DNA of 64,000 nucleotides from Solidesulfovibrio alcoholivorans DSM 5433 (lineage in GTDB: Bacteria > Desulfobacterota > Desulfovibrionia > Desulfovibrionales > Desulfovibrionaceae). Positions 16,821-27,766 of this stretch are shown piece after piece (the stretch's first letter is position 1; the number at the start of each line of letters is the position of its first letter). Where the stretch lies: positions 124,001 to 188,000 of the forward strand of contig NZ_JNJA01000006.1 in NCBI RefSeq assembly GCF_000702665.1, read 5' to 3'. Below the pieces are notes generated by a model, which did not search any database, was not told the origin of the DNA, and saw nothing but the letters and a program-made list of their open reading frames with translations. The position numbers and the translations under genes are program-made.

Positions 16821-17999
16821 CTATCCCCCCACATGGCGTGCCAGGGCGGCGTAGTCGCGTGCGCCGGGGGAGCGGGGGGCGTATTCGAAGATGGTCTTGC
16901 CCTCGGCCGGGGCCTCGGAGAGCTTCACGTTGTAGCGGATGGGCGGACAGATGCGTCCGGGGTAGAGCGCGGCCAGTTCGTCGTGCAGCGCCGCCGGGCC
17001 GCGCACGCGTTTATCGAGGAACGTCGGCACGATATGCGAGAGGGAGAGTTCCGGCCGGTAGCGGGAGACCGCGGCGAAGCTCTGGAGGAATTCGGAAAAT
17101 CCCTGGAGCGACATGGCCTCGAGCGCCACGGGCACGAGCACCTCGCCGACGTAGAAGAGCACGTTGACCGACAGCGCGTCCCAGCCCGGCGCGCAGTCCA
17201 CGACGGCCACATCGAAGCGGGCGTCGAGCGGGGCCAGGGCATCGGCCAGGGTGCGCTCGCCGCCGAAATCCTTGCGCGTGATCAGGCGCTTGAGTCCGGC
17301 CAGGGCCTTGCCGCCGGCCAGGAGCCAGAGGTTGTCGCGCGCCGGGCACAGCGCCTCGTCGGCGTCGGCCAGGCCTTCGACGAATTCCGTCAGCCCGGCC
17401 TGGGGCGAAACGCCCAGGGCATAGGCGGCCTGGCCCTGCGTGTCGGCGTCGATGAGCAGGGTGCGCCTGCCGGCCATGGCCAGGGCGGCGGCGAGGTTGA
17501 CGGCCGTGGTGGTCTTGCCCACGCCTCCCTTGCTCAGCATGACCCCGATGCGCCGCGCGGTGGGAGCCTCCGGGGTTGGGTCCGGAAGCGGAGCGGGCTG
17601 CGCCGCCTGTTGCGCCTGTTGCGCCGGCTGCGGCGGTGTCGCGGCGATCTGGCGGCGGATGGCGGACAGGGCGGCCTGGGCGGCGCGTTCCTCGGCGGCG
17701 TCCGGTTCGGCCAGGAGCGGCGGCCCGGGATCGTCCTCGGGCGCGGAATCGGCCCGGGGCAGGGGGGCTGCGGCCGTGGCCACGGCGGCCACGCGTTGCG
17801 CGACCACGGCCGGGCGGTCGAACACGCCGTGAGGGCGTTCGATGCGCAGGATGGCCGTTTCGGCGGGTGCGGCGGCAGGTTGGGCCGCGGTGCGTCGCGC
17901 GGCGAAACGGCGGTGGCAGCCGATGCAGGTCACGCCGGCGGCCGGGGCGGGATCGGGGACCTCCTGGCGGGCGCGGCAAAACGGGCAGATGGCGAGCAT
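16821..17999 (-). CDS. ParA-family ATPase with N-terminal zinc ribbon
   Basis: 392 residues from ATG 17999 (GAGAG upstream). Residues 1-35 contain a four-cysteine ribbon C5-PF-C8 ... C25-IG-C28; a proline/alanine-rich linker runs to about 145. The ParA/MinD-type ATPase domain then starts: deviant Walker A SKGGVGKTTTAVN (K157...K162), LIDADTQGQA, and VAVVDCAPGWDALSVN as Walker B. ParA proteins bind DNA non-specifically and position cargo. The upstream gene, 17 nt away, encodes a ribbon-helix-helix protein, so the pair resembles a par module, but no parS-like repeat cluster or ParB is visible. The zinc ribbon suggests binding to another protein or nucleic acid. Confidence 0.88.
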   Translation of the reverse strand: MLAICPFCRARQEVPDPAPAAGVTCIGCHRRFAARRTAAQPAAAPAETAILRIERPHGVFDRPAVVAQRVAAVATAAAPLPRADSAPEDDPGPPLLAEPDAAEERAAQAALSAIRRQIAATPPQPAQQAQQAAQPAPLPDPTPEAPTARRIGVMLSKGGVGKTTTAVNLAAALAMAGRRTLLIDADTQGQAAYALGVSPQAGLTEFVEGLADADEALCPARDNLWLLAGGKALAGLKRLITRKDFGGERTLADALAPLDARFDVAVVDCAPGWDALSVNVLFYVGEVLVPVALEAMSLQGFSEFLQSFAAVSRYRPELSLSHIVPTFLDKRVRGPAALHDELAALYPGRICPPIRYNVKLSEAPAEGKTIFEYAPRSPGARDYAALARHVGG

Positions 18000-18016
18000 G
18001 GGACTCTCCGGTCTGG

Positions 18017-18463
18017 TTAACGGCTCGGGCGGCCGGCGGACGGCGTCCGGCCCAGGCGGCGGCAAAGCGGACTCCTCTCCCCGTCGGCTTCGAAGGCGTC
18101 CAGGGCGAGCTCCAAGGCGGCCTCGACGAGGCCGGACTTGGTCACGCGGCCCTTGCCGGCCGCGCGCAGGCGCGCCTGCGCGGCGTCGAGGCGGGCGGCG
18201 GCGGCTTGCGAAAGGTAGTGGGTGGCCTTGCGCTTGGCCCGGGGCGCGGCGGCGCGGGGTGCTGCCGGCGCGGCCGGGGCGGGGCAGGGCGCACGGGGCG
18301 GTTCGGGCTTTCGCGTCGGGGCCGGGCCGGGAAGGCGGCGTACGAGGCGCGCCAGCGCGGCCTGGTTGGGGAACGCTTCGGCCCCGGCGGGCGGGGCGGC
18401 GGGCGGCGTCGCCAGCAACGCCTCCAGGATATCCACGGTCGCGGCCTTGGCATCGGCGGGCAT
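18017..18463 (-). CDS. Ribbon-helix-helix-like partner of the ParA ATPase
   Basis: 148 residues from ATG 18463, behind GGAGCCTCCC. The N-terminal 90 residues are Ala/Pro-rich and low complexity. The C-terminal part has a strand-helix-helix pattern (KATHYLSQAAAARLDAAQARL ... GRVTKSGLVEAALELALDAF) like CopG/ParG-type DNA-binding proteins. It sits directly upstream of the ParA gene on the same strand and probably acts as its DNA-binding partner and/or operon repressor. Function is inferred from fold pattern and position. Confidence 0.75.
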   Translation of the reverse strand: MPADAKAATVDILEALLATPPAAPPAGAEAFPNQAALARLVRRLPGPAPTRKPEPPRAPCPAPAAPAAPRAAAPRAKRKATHYLSQAAAARLDAAQARLRAAGKGRVTKSGLVEAALELALDAFEADGERSPLCRRLGRTPSAGRPSR

Positions 18464-18608
18464 GGGAGGCTCCTCGGTTGCGGCCCGAAAGGCGGGCCAT
18501 TCGCCTTGACGCGTAGCAAAAACTTTGCCACAAACCCTATCCCCCGGATGCCCGCCTTTTGCGGGCCGTCCCAACGGGCCCCCAACCAGGGGCCGACGAG
18601 GTCACGCC

Positions 18609-19991
18609 ATGAATCGCTGGCAAGGCCCGGGCGGCTACGCCCACGTGTTGCGCGTGGGGCTGCCGCTCCTGGCCGGCATGGGCTCGATCACGGCCATGCA
18701 CCTGACCGACCGCCTCTTTCTCGGCTGGTATTCCAAGGACGCCCTGGCCGCGGTCATGCCGGCCGGCGCGGCCTTTTTCCTTTTCACTTCCTTTTTCCTC
18801 GGCACCGTGGGCTATGTCGGCGTGCTCATCGCCCAGAACGTCGGCGCGGGCCGGCCGCAGGAAATCGGCGCGGTGCTGTGGCAGGGCATCCACTTCTCCC
18901 TGGCCTCCTTCGTCGCGCTGCTCGGCATCGCCTGCTTCTCCGAGGCCGTGTTCGCGGCCATGGACCACGCCCCGGAAGTGCGGGAGCTCGAAGTCGTCTA
19001 TTTCCGCATGCTCATGTGCGGAGCGGGGTTCATGGTGCTCGAGGCGGGGCTGGCCGCCTTTTTCAGCGGCCGGGGGCTGACCCGCGCCGTGATGGTCGTC
19101 AATTTCGGCGGCGCGCTGCTTAACATCCCGCTCAACTACGTGCTCATTTTCGGCAAGCTGGGGCTGCCGGAACTCGGCACGGCCGGCTCGGCCCTGGCCA
19201 CGGTGTTCGCCTGGGTGGTCATGGCCGCGACCTATGCCGCGCTCATCTTCACCCGGGAAAACGACCGTCAGTTCGGCACGCGCCGCGCGTTTCGGCCGGA
19301 TGGGGCGCTCCTTAAAAAACTCGTGCTGCTCGGCGCGCCGGGCGGGGCACAGATCTTCCTCGACGTGTTCGCGGTCACGGTGTTCATCGCCCTGGCAGGC
19401 AGGCTCGGCGTCACCGAGCTTGCGGCGACAAGCCTCGTGCTCTCGGCCAACACCCCGGCGTTCATGCCGCTTTTGGGCCTTTCCTCGGGGCTCGCCGTGG
19501 TCGTCGGCCAGGCCATGGGCGCGGGAAAGCCCGAGGACGCGAGGCGCGCCGCTGGCAGCGCCTTTCGCCTCATGGCCGTCTACATGGCGGTCATGGTCGC
19601 CTTTTTCCTGGGGATGCCCGAGACCCTGGCCGGGTTTTTCAAGCCGCGCGGGGAGGACCAGGGGTTTGCCGCCGTGGTCGCGCTGTGCCGGCCGCTTTTC
19701 GCCTGGGGCGCGTGCCTCGGCGTGTGCGACGTCGTGCTGCACACCTGCTTCGGCGTGCTGCGCGGCGCGGGCGATACGCGCTTCCTCATGCTCTCCGCCG
19801 GCGGCGTCTCCTTTTTCGCCCTGGTCGCCCCGGCCTGGCTCGCCGTGCATTACTTCCATGTCGGCATCGTGCCGCTGTGGGGCTTTTTCGCGCTCTACGG
19901 CCTGACGCTCGCCGTGGTCCTGGCCTTGCGCTACAAGGGCGGGGCGTGGCAGAAACTGCGGTTGGTGGGACCGGCCGCGAAGACGGCCTGA
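18609..19991 (+). CDS. MATE-family multidrug/metabolite exporter
   Basis: 460 residues with about 12 membrane segments in two MatE halves. Typical motifs: MHLTDRLFLGWYSKDALAAV near the start, VGYVGVLIAQNVGAGRP, LNIPLNYVLIFGKLGLPELG at the centre, and GLSSGLAVVVGQAMGAG in the second half. Exports organic cations or drugs using an Na+ or H+ gradient (family knowledge). It is divergent from the ParA/RHH pair; the ~145 bp between must hold both promoters. The ATG at 18609 starts the hydrophobic N-terminus. Confidence 0.92.
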   Translation: MNRWQGPGGYAHVLRVGLPLLAGMGSITAMHLTDRLFLGWYSKDALAAVMPAGAAFFLFTSFFLGTVGYVGVLIAQNVGAGRPQEIGAVLWQGIHFSLASFVALLGIACFSEAVFAAMDHAPEVRELEVVYFRMLMCGAGFMVLEAGLAAFFSGRGLTRAVMVVNFGGALLNIPLNYVLIFGKLGLPELGTAGSALATVFAWVVMAATYAALIFTRENDRQFGTRRAFRPDGALLKKLVLLGAPGGAQIFLDVFAVTVFIALAGRLGVTELAATSLVLSANTPAFMPLLGLSSGLAVVVGQAMGAGKPEDARRAAGSAFRLMAVYMAVMVAFFLGMPETLAGFFKPRGEDQGFAAVVALCRPLFAWGACLGVCDVVLHTCFGVLRGAGDTRFLMLSAGGVSFFALVAPAWLAVHYFHVGIVPLWGFFALYGLTLAVVLALRYKGGAWQKLRLVGPAAKTA

Positions 19992-20007
19992 ACCCGAGGA
20001 GCCCCTC

Positions 20008-20697
20008 ATGCGCGACGTGCTGGTGCGGCGGATGTTCGAGGACATCGCCTTTTCCTATGATTTCCAAAATAGCGCCCTGTCGCTTGGCGTGGACATCTAC
20101 TGGCGCAAGCGCCTCGTGGACATGATCGAACCGGGCTACGGGCTCGTGCTCGACGCGGCCACGGGCACGGGCGAGGTCGCCCTGGCCATTCGCCGCCGCA
20201 GGCCGGGGCTTACGGTCCTCGGGCTCGACTTCTCCCCGGCCATGCTGGAAAAGGCCGTCGCAAAGACCAAACGGCGCGGCGTGGCCGGCTACCGCCTGGC
20301 CGTGGCCGACTGCCGGGACATCCCGGTCAGGGCGGGGAGCGTCGCCGCCGTGACCATGGCCTTCGGCATCCGCAACATCGCCGAACGGGTCGCGGTCATG
20401 CGGGAATTCCACCGCGTGCTCGTCCCCGGCGGGCGCATGCACGTCATGGAATTCGGCATGCCGCGCACGGGCCTTGGCAAGGCGCTCTACCGCTTCTATT
20501 TCGAACGCTTTCTGCCGCCCATCGGCAACTTCCTCTCGCGCACGGATTACGCCTACAGCTACCTCGTGGAGTCCGTGGACGCCTTCCCGGGCGACGCGGC
20601 CTTTACCGCGCAAATGGCCGAGGCGGGCTTTGCCGAATGCGCGGTCACGGACCTGACGTTCGGCCTGGCGCGGATATTTACCGGACGCAAGCGCTAG
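20008..20697 (+). CDS. UbiE/MenG-type quinone C-methyltransferase
   Basis: 229 residues, Rossmann SAM methyltransferase. UbiE-type features: VRRMFEDIAFSYDFQNSALSLGVDIYWRK (cf. MFxxIAxxYDxxNxxLS...WR), motif I VLDAATGTGEVAL, LGLDFSPAMLEKA, and TMAFGIRNIAERVAVMREFHRVL. Methylates demethylmenaquinone or a related quinone. The start follows GAGGAG by 8 nt. It lies 16 nt after the MATE gene and heads a run with cytochrome bd and a UbiA-like enzyme, consistent with quinone supply. Confidence 0.88.
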   Translation: MRDVLVRRMFEDIAFSYDFQNSALSLGVDIYWRKRLVDMIEPGYGLVLDAATGTGEVALAIRRRRPGLTVLGLDFSPAMLEKAVAKTKRRGVAGYRLAVADCRDIPVRAGSVAAVTMAFGIRNIAERVAVMREFHRVLVPGGRMHVMEFGMPRTGLGKALYRFYFERFLPPIGNFLSRTDYAYSYLVESVDAFPGDAAFTAQMAEAGFAECAVTDLTFGLARIFTGRKR

Positions 20698-20789
20698 TCG
20701 CGCATAGAGATTTCCCTTGACAGCGCCCCCGCCTGTCTGGTGCAACATGGAAGACTGACATCCCAAGGATGCAGGAAAGGGGAGGGGGC

Positions 20790-21392
20790 ATGGAAGTCAA
20801 CTGGCCGGAACGGTTTTATTGCCGCAGCTTCGTGCGCAAGATCGCCCAGTGGCGCGAAGTCCGCTATTTCCGGGCCACGCGGCCCATCCCGGCCGGTGGG
20901 AAAGTGCTCGAGATCGGCTGCGGCGACGGCGGCGGGGCGGGGATTTTCGCCCGCGCCTTCGCCCCGTCCCTCTACCACGGCCTGGACGTGGACCCGGCCA
21001 TGGTCAGGATCGCGGCGCGGCGGCCGAAAAAAGGCTTTCTCGCCAAAAGCGCCTTCGTCCTCGGCGACGCCGAGCGCCTGCCGTATCCCGACGCCGCCTT
21101 CGACGCCGTGGTCAACTTCGGCATCATCCACCACCTGCCCGACTGGCGGCGGGGCGTGGAGGAGGTCGCGCGCGTGCTGCGCCCCGGCGGCACGTTCTAT
21201 TTCGAGGAGATCTACCCGCCGCTCTACGCCAACCCGGTCTTCCGCGTCATGCTCGCCCATCCGCGCGAGAACCGCTTCCACGGCCCCGAATTCCGCGAGG
21301 CCCTGGACGCGGCGGGCCTGTCCCTGCTGCCGGGCTTCCACGAATCCTCGCTTTTCATCCTGGCCGTCGCCGTCAAGACAGCGCGCCCCTGA
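20790..21392 (+). CDS. Class I SAM-dependent methyltransferase
   Basis: 200 residues. Motif I VLEIGCGDGGGAGIF, acidic loop GLDVDPAMV, motif VLGDAERLPYPDAAFDAVV, and NFGIIHHLPDWRRGVEEVARVLRPGG with a post-motif YFEEIYPPLY. ATG 20790 (after GGAAAGGGGAGGGGGC) is better supported than ATG 20769. Substrate unknown; it differs from the UbiE neighbour in lacking the MFxxIAxxYD start and could act on a lipid or quinone intermediate. 17 nt precede cydA. Confidence 0.85.
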   Translation: MEVNWPERFYCRSFVRKIAQWREVRYFRATRPIPAGGKVLEIGCGDGGGAGIFARAFAPSLYHGLDVDPAMVRIAARRPKKGFLAKSAFVLGDAERLPYPDAAFDAVVNFGIIHHLPDWRRGVEEVARVLRPGGTFYFEEIYPPLYANPVFRVMLAHPRENRFHGPEFREALDAAGLSLLPGFHESSLFILAVAVKTARP

Positions 21393-21409
21393 CGGGGCCA
21401 AGGAGGCGC

Positions 21410-22786
21410 ATGGTGGACTTCCTGACCGACCCGGTTTTCCTCTCCCGCGTGCAGTTCGCCCTGACCACCGCGTTCCACATCACGTTCCCCACGCTCACCA
21501 TCGGGCTGGCGCTTTTCCTCGTCGTGCTCGAGTGGCTGTGGCTGCGCACGCACGATCTCGTCTACTACCGCCAGTTCCGCTTCTGGGCCGGGCTGTTCGC
21601 GGTCAATTTCGCCGTGGGCGTGGTCTCGGGCATTCCGCTGGAGTTCCAGTTCGGCGCGAACTGGGGGCCGTTTTCCGCCACGGTCGGCAACTTCTTCGGC
21701 CAGATCCTCGGCTTCGAGGGCACCATGGCCTTCATGCTCGAATCCGCCTTCCTCTACATCATGCTCTTCGGCTGGAAGCGGGTGGGGCCGAAGATGCACT
21801 TTTTTGCCACCATCATGGTCGCCTTCGGCTCGTCGCTCTCCGCGTTCTGGATTCTCGTCGCCAACTCCTGGATGCAGACGCCCTCGGGCGGGCATATCGA
21901 AAACGGCATCTTCGTCGTCACCGACTACCTCGCCGCCGTGTTCTCGCCGGACCTGCCCCTGGCCTTTTCCCACATGTACCTGGCGTGCGTGGAGCTGACG
22001 CTGTTCGTCATCGGCGCGGTTTCGGGCGTCAACATCCTGCTGCGGCGCAACGTCCCCTTCTACCTCACGTCGTTCAAGCTCGCGGCCGCGGCGGTCGTGG
22101 TCATCGCGCCGCTCCAGGCCCTGGTCGGCGATTCCAACGGCCAGGAGATCGGCCGCCTCCAGCCGGCCAAGGTCGCGGCCATCGAGGCCCACTGGGACAC
22201 CAACAAGCCCGGCACCGGAGCGCCCTGGAACATGCTCGCCTGGCCCGATCCCGACGCCGAGGACAATGTCTTCCAGATCCAGATTCCCTATGCCCTGAGC
22301 CTGCTCATCACCCATTCGCCCACGGGAATCGTGCCGGGGCTCAAGGATTTTCCCAAAAATGACCGCCCGCCCATCGTGTTGCCGTTCTACGCGTTCCGGC
22401 TCATGGTCGGCGTCGGGTTCGCCATGATCGCGGTCATGGCCTGGACGCTGTGGGCCTGGCGGCGCGGCGCACTCACCCCCGAGCGCGCGCCGGGGCAGGG
22501 CAAGCTCTTTTACGCCTGGACGCTCATGGCCGGCGGGGCCTACCTCGCCGTGCTCATGGGCTGGATCACGCGCGAGGTGGGCCGCCAGCCCTGGCTGGCC
22601 TACGGGCTCATCCGCACGGGCGAGGGGCATTCGCCCCTTGGCGCTGGCGAGGTCGGGCTGTCCCTGGCCGGCTTCATTCTCGCCTATGCCGTGCTCTTCT
22701 CGCTCTTTCTGTTCTTCATGGCCAAGCTCGTGCGCAAAGGCCCGGACATGGACGCGCTGCCGCCCGCGGCCCATGCGGCCAAATAG
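21410..22786 (+). CDS. cydA: Cytochrome bd quinol oxidase subunit I
   Basis: 458 residues, about nine membrane helices. Key features: H23 in [10 protein letters not shown] (heme b595/d ligand region), [16 protein letters not shown] (Glu-rich proton channel), [12 protein letters not shown] (heme b558 His), [11 protein letters not shown] (heme b558 Met region) and [12 protein letters not shown]. The Q-loop between helices 6 and 7 is short, as in the cyanide-insensitive CIO subgroup. AGGAGGC lies upstream. The enzyme oxidises menaquinol and reduces O2 to water; in a sulfate reducer it serves mainly oxygen defence (established for the group). Confidence 0.96.
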   Translation: MVDFLTDPVFLSRVQFALTTAFHITFPTLTIGLALFLVVLEWLWLRTHDLVYYRQFRFWAGLFAVNFAVGVVSGIPLEFQFGANWGPFSATVGNFFGQILGFEGTMAFMLESAFLYIMLFGWKRVGPKMHFFATIMVAFGSSLSAFWILVANSWMQTPSGGHIENGIFVVTDYLAAVFSPDLPLAFSHMYLACVELTLFVIGAVSGVNILLRRNVPFYLTSFKLAAAAVVVIAPLQALVGDSNGQEIGRLQPAKVAAIEAHWDTNKPGTGAPWNMLAWPDPDAEDNVFQIQIPYALSLLITHSPTGIVPGLKDFPKNDRPPIVLPFYAFRLMVGVGFAMIAVMAWTLWAWRRGALTPERAPGQGKLFYAWTLMAGGAYLAVLMGWITREVGRQPWLAYGLIRTGEGHSPLGAGEVGLSLAGFILAYAVLFSLFLFFMAKLVRKGPDMDALPPAAHAAK

Positions 22787-22810
22787 TCCTGCGGACAAGG
22801 ACGGACCCTT

Positions 22811-23812
22811 ATGGATATCGCCGACGTCTGGTACTGGATCATGGCCTTTCTGCTGTGGCTGTACGTCTTCACCGACGGTTTCGACCTCGGGGTCGGCATC
22901 CTGTGCCTGCACACCGACGACGAGGCCTGGCGCGACCGCATGACCGCGTCCATCGGCAGCGTCTGGCACGCCAACCAGACCTGGCTCGTGATGCTCGGCG
23001 GCGTGCTCTTCGGCGCGTTTCCGCTGGTCTACGGCACGGTGCTCGCCGCGCTCTACCTGCCGGCCGGGTTCCTGCTCTTCGCGCTCATGGCCCGGGGCAT
23101 CGGCCTGGAATACCGCGCCGAGGCCGACGGCAAGCGCCCCTGGACGAAGCTTTTCGGCTGGGGCAGCGTGGCCGTGACGCTCGCCCACGGCTTTCTCCTC
23201 GGCGGCATCCTCCAGGGCATGGCCTTTGCCGACGGCCGGTTCGTCGGCGGCCGGTTCGACTGGTTCTCGCCCTTCACCATCCTGGTCGGCGTCACGCTCC
23301 TGTGCCTCTACGCCATGATCGGCGCGGCCTGGCTCGTGCTCAAAACCGACGGCGAACTGCAAACCCAGGCGCGGCTGTGGGGCATCCGCTACGGCTCGGC
23401 CACGGTGGCCATGCTCGTGCTCGTCATCGGCTACATCGCCCTGGACGGCCGGCTGGGCTTCCTCGTGGGCCGGCCGGGACAGGCCGGGTTTTCGCCTTCC
23501 TTCATCCTGGCCATCGTCGCCGCGGTGCTGTGCGCGGCGCTTTATTTCCGCGCGCTCGGCAAGGGCTGGGAGCGGCGGCCGCTCATGTACTGCGCCGTGA
23601 TGCTGGCCTTCGTCTTCGCGGCCTTCGGCGGCAGCTTGTCCCCGGTCATCGTGCCGCCGGGCATAACGGCCGCCATGGCCGCCGCGCCCGCGCCGATGCT
23701 GCGCATCATGCTGGCCGTGGTCGGCGGGCTCTTGCCCGTGCTGCTTTTCTACAACGCCTACCAGTACCGTGTTTTCAGCGGCAAGACCGCGCCGCACGAC
23801 GAGGTGCAGTAG
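22811..23812 (+). CDS. cydB: Cytochrome bd quinol oxidase subunit II
   Basis: 333 residues, eight membrane helices, directly after cydA (24 nt). Motifs WYWIMAFLLWLYVFTDGFDLGVG, SVWHANQTWLVMLGGVLFGAFPLVYGT and RGIGLEYR are diagnostic for CydB. It stabilises the heme pair of CydA. No CydX-like small subunit or cydCD is seen; the next gene is a prenyltransferase starting 1 nt after this stop. Confidence 0.96.
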   Translation: MDIADVWYWIMAFLLWLYVFTDGFDLGVGILCLHTDDEAWRDRMTASIGSVWHANQTWLVMLGGVLFGAFPLVYGTVLAALYLPAGFLLFALMARGIGLEYRAEADGKRPWTKLFGWGSVAVTLAHGFLLGGILQGMAFADGRFVGGRFDWFSPFTILVGVTLLCLYAMIGAAWLVLKTDGELQTQARLWGIRYGSATVAMLVLVIGYIALDGRLGFLVGRPGQAGFSPSFILAIVAAVLCAALYFRALGKGWERRPLMYCAVMLAFVFAAFGGSLSPVIVPPGITAAMAAAPAPMLRIMLAVVGGLLPVLLFYNAYQYRVFSGKTAPHDEVQ

Positions 23813-23813
23813 T

Positions 23814-24761
23814 TTGCCCGCATCCGCAACGCCGCCCGCCGGCACGCCCGGGCATTTCGCCCTGACCGTCTACCTGGCCCTTTCGCGCACGCCCCACGGC
23901 ATCCTCGACCTGGCCGGGCCGTTTTGCGCCGCCCTGCTGTGCCGGGGCGGCCTGCCGCCCCTTTCCGTCGTGGTCCTCGGCTGCGTCACCGTCTTTGCCG
24001 GCTATACCGCCGTCTATGCCCTCAACGACATCGTGGACTACCGCTCTGACAAGCGGCAGGTGGAAAAAAGCGGCCGCGACGCCCGCTGCAACTACCTCGA
24101 CGCGGCGTTCATCCGCCATCCCCTGGCCCACGGCTGTCTGTCCCTGCCGGCCGCCATCGCCTGGTTCCTCTGCTGGGTCGCGGTCGCCTTTGTCGGGGCC
24201 TACGCCCTCAATCCCGTGTGCGCCTGGTTGCTCGTCGCCGGCTGCCTGCTGGAGACGGCCTACTGCCTGCTCCTGACTGTCACCCACCTGCGCGCGCTCA
24301 TAAACGGCGTGGTCAAGTCCCTGGGCCCCCTGGCCGCGGCCTATGCCGTTTCGCCCGACCCCGCGCCGTGGTTTCTCGTCCTGCTTTTCGCCTGGGTCTT
24401 CACCTGGGAGATCGGCGGCCAGAACATCCCTGCGGACTGGCACGACGCCGTCCGCGACGCCGTCACCGGCGCGCGCACCGTGCCCGTGGTCGTGGGCTAT
24501 CGCCAGGCAAGCCGCCTGGCCGTGGCCTGCCTTGGCGCAAGCCTCGCCATTTCCGCGCCGCTGCTCGCCGCCTCGCCCCTCGCCGTGGCCGCGCCGCTGT
24601 GGCTTGTCGCGCTGTTGGGCGGGGCCTGGCTGCTGTTGCCGCCTGCCCTCCGCCTGGCCGCGACCCGTGAGGACGAGGCCGCCTCGGCGCTTTTCAACCG
24701 GGCGAGCTTCTATCCCGCCCTGGTCCTGACCGTTCTCGTGATCGAACTGCTCGTCCGTTAA
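23814..24761 (+). CDS. UbiA-family prenyltransferase
   Basis: 315 residues with eight or nine membrane helices. First Asp-rich motif LNDIVDYRSDK (N71, D72, D75, D79) and second motif NIPADWHDAVRDAVTGARTVPV match UbiA prenyltransferases. The most plausible start is TTG 23814, immediately after the cydB stop, with GAGGTG as Shine-Dalgarno inside the cydB end; no suitable ATG exists. With the UbiE-like gene four genes upstream it may belong to menaquinone synthesis (for example a MqnP or MenA role), but a prenylated lipid role is also possible. Confidence 0.85.
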   Translation: MPASATPPAGTPGHFALTVYLALSRTPHGILDLAGPFCAALLCRGGLPPLSVVVLGCVTVFAGYTAVYALNDIVDYRSDKRQVEKSGRDARCNYLDAAFIRHPLAHGCLSLPAAIAWFLCWVAVAFVGAYALNPVCAWLLVAGCLLETAYCLLLTVTHLRALINGVVKSLGPLAAAYAVSPDPAPWFLVLLFAWVFTWEIGGQNIPADWHDAVRDAVTGARTVPVVVGYRQASRLAVACLGASLAISAPLLAASPLAVAAPLWLVALLGGAWLLLPPALRLAATREDEAASALFNRASFYPALVLTVLVIELLVR

Positions 24762-24846
24762 GTCGCGATTGACGCCTTCCTGGCTTTGGGCAATGGTCGT
24801 GACGGCGCAAGGGGTTCCCCCGCAACCAACACGTCCTGGATGACAC

Positions 24847-26961
<2,115 letters not shown>

Positions 26962-26972
26962 GCGCGCAAAGA

Positions 26973-27007
26973 AAACGGCCCGCCGTCTTCGGGACGGCGG
27001 GCCGTTT
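26973..27007. terminator. Bidirectional terminator hairpin
   Basis: AAACGGCCCGCCGTC and its exact complement enclose TTCGG. It lies between the converging kinase (ends 26961) and the cytochrome b5-like gene (ends 27029), with short A/T ends on both sides. Confidence 0.85.
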
Positions 27008-27028
27008 CTGTATCGGGGTTGCCCCGGC

Positions 27029-27766
27029 CTAATCGTCGTGGGGCGGGAAGGTCAGGGCCGCGCCGAACCAGCCGACGAGCGACACCAGCGGGAAAAGCGC
27101 GAGGATGAGGACGATAAGCCCCAGGTGGTCGCCGGGATGGGCCAGGAAATCCGGCGCGCGAAGCCGCGCCGCAAAGGCCCAGAGCACGGCCAGGAACAGC
27201 ACCGGCGTGGCGAGCAGCTTGATGACCACCGGCTTGATGCGCGCCGCGGCGTAGTTGAGCCACCACGTGAAAAGCCCGGTGACGATGGCCACGGGCGTGA
27301 AGACGACCGCCGCGCCGAGCAGCACCAGCATGGCCGCGTCGAAGCCGGCCCAGCCCGTGACCAGGGCCAGAACCAGGCACAGCGGGATCAGCACGCAAAA
27401 GGCGATGGGGAAATGCACCGTCATGGGATGGGGATGGCGCTTGAGCATGGGGTAGCGCTTCATGAAGCGCGAAAGCCACGCCGGCACGCGGTCGGCCACG
27501 GGCTCGGGGGCCAGGGCCGTGGCTTCGAGCGTGCCCACGCGCGGGAAGCGCGCGAGCACGTCCGGGCTGTGCGGGGCCTGGGCCAGGTCGAGGCCCATGT
27601 CCGCGCCGGCATGGTGGCGGTTCATGTGCTTGCCGGCCTTCCACAGGCGGCTGCCTGAAATGTCGTAGACGATGCCCTTGTGGGCCACGTAGGCGGGCCT
27701 GCCCTCGGCACCGTCGAAACCGGCCAACTCCTGGGGCGTGAAGCGCTTTTCCGGCGTCTGGCTCAT
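27029..27766 (-). CDS. Cytochrome b5-like heme-binding domain fused to DUF2231 membrane domain
   Basis: 245 residues. Residues 1-75 match a bacterial cytochrome b5-like heme/steroid-binding domain (RFTPQELAGFDGAEGRPAYVAHKGIVYDIS ... MNRHHAGADMG), with H in the RHH motif as candidate ligand. Residues 110-240 contain four membrane helices beginning PHPMTVHFPIAFCVL, the DUF2231 signature. Likely a membrane-bound b-type electron carrier; partner unknown. The start overlaps the receiver gene by 4 nt and has AAGGAG upstream, indicating translational coupling. Confidence 0.87.
   Translation of the reverse strand: MSQTPEKRFTPQELAGFDGAEGRPAYVAHKGIVYDISGSRLWKAGKHMNRHHAGADMGLDLAQAPHSPDVLARFPRVGTLEATALAPEPVADRVPAWLSRFMKRYPMLKRHPHPMTVHFPIAFCVLIPLCLVLALVTGWAGFDAAMLVLLGAAVVFTPVAIVTGLFTWWLNYAAARIKPVVIKLLATPVLFLAVLWAFAARLRAPDFLAHPGDHLGLIVLILALFPLVSLVGWFGAALTFPPHDD

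Noticed and set aside
21224..23845. 873-residue minus-strand frame over cydAB
   Set aside because: Low-complexity His/Glu/Gly/Arg composition; both plus-strand genes have all family motifs.
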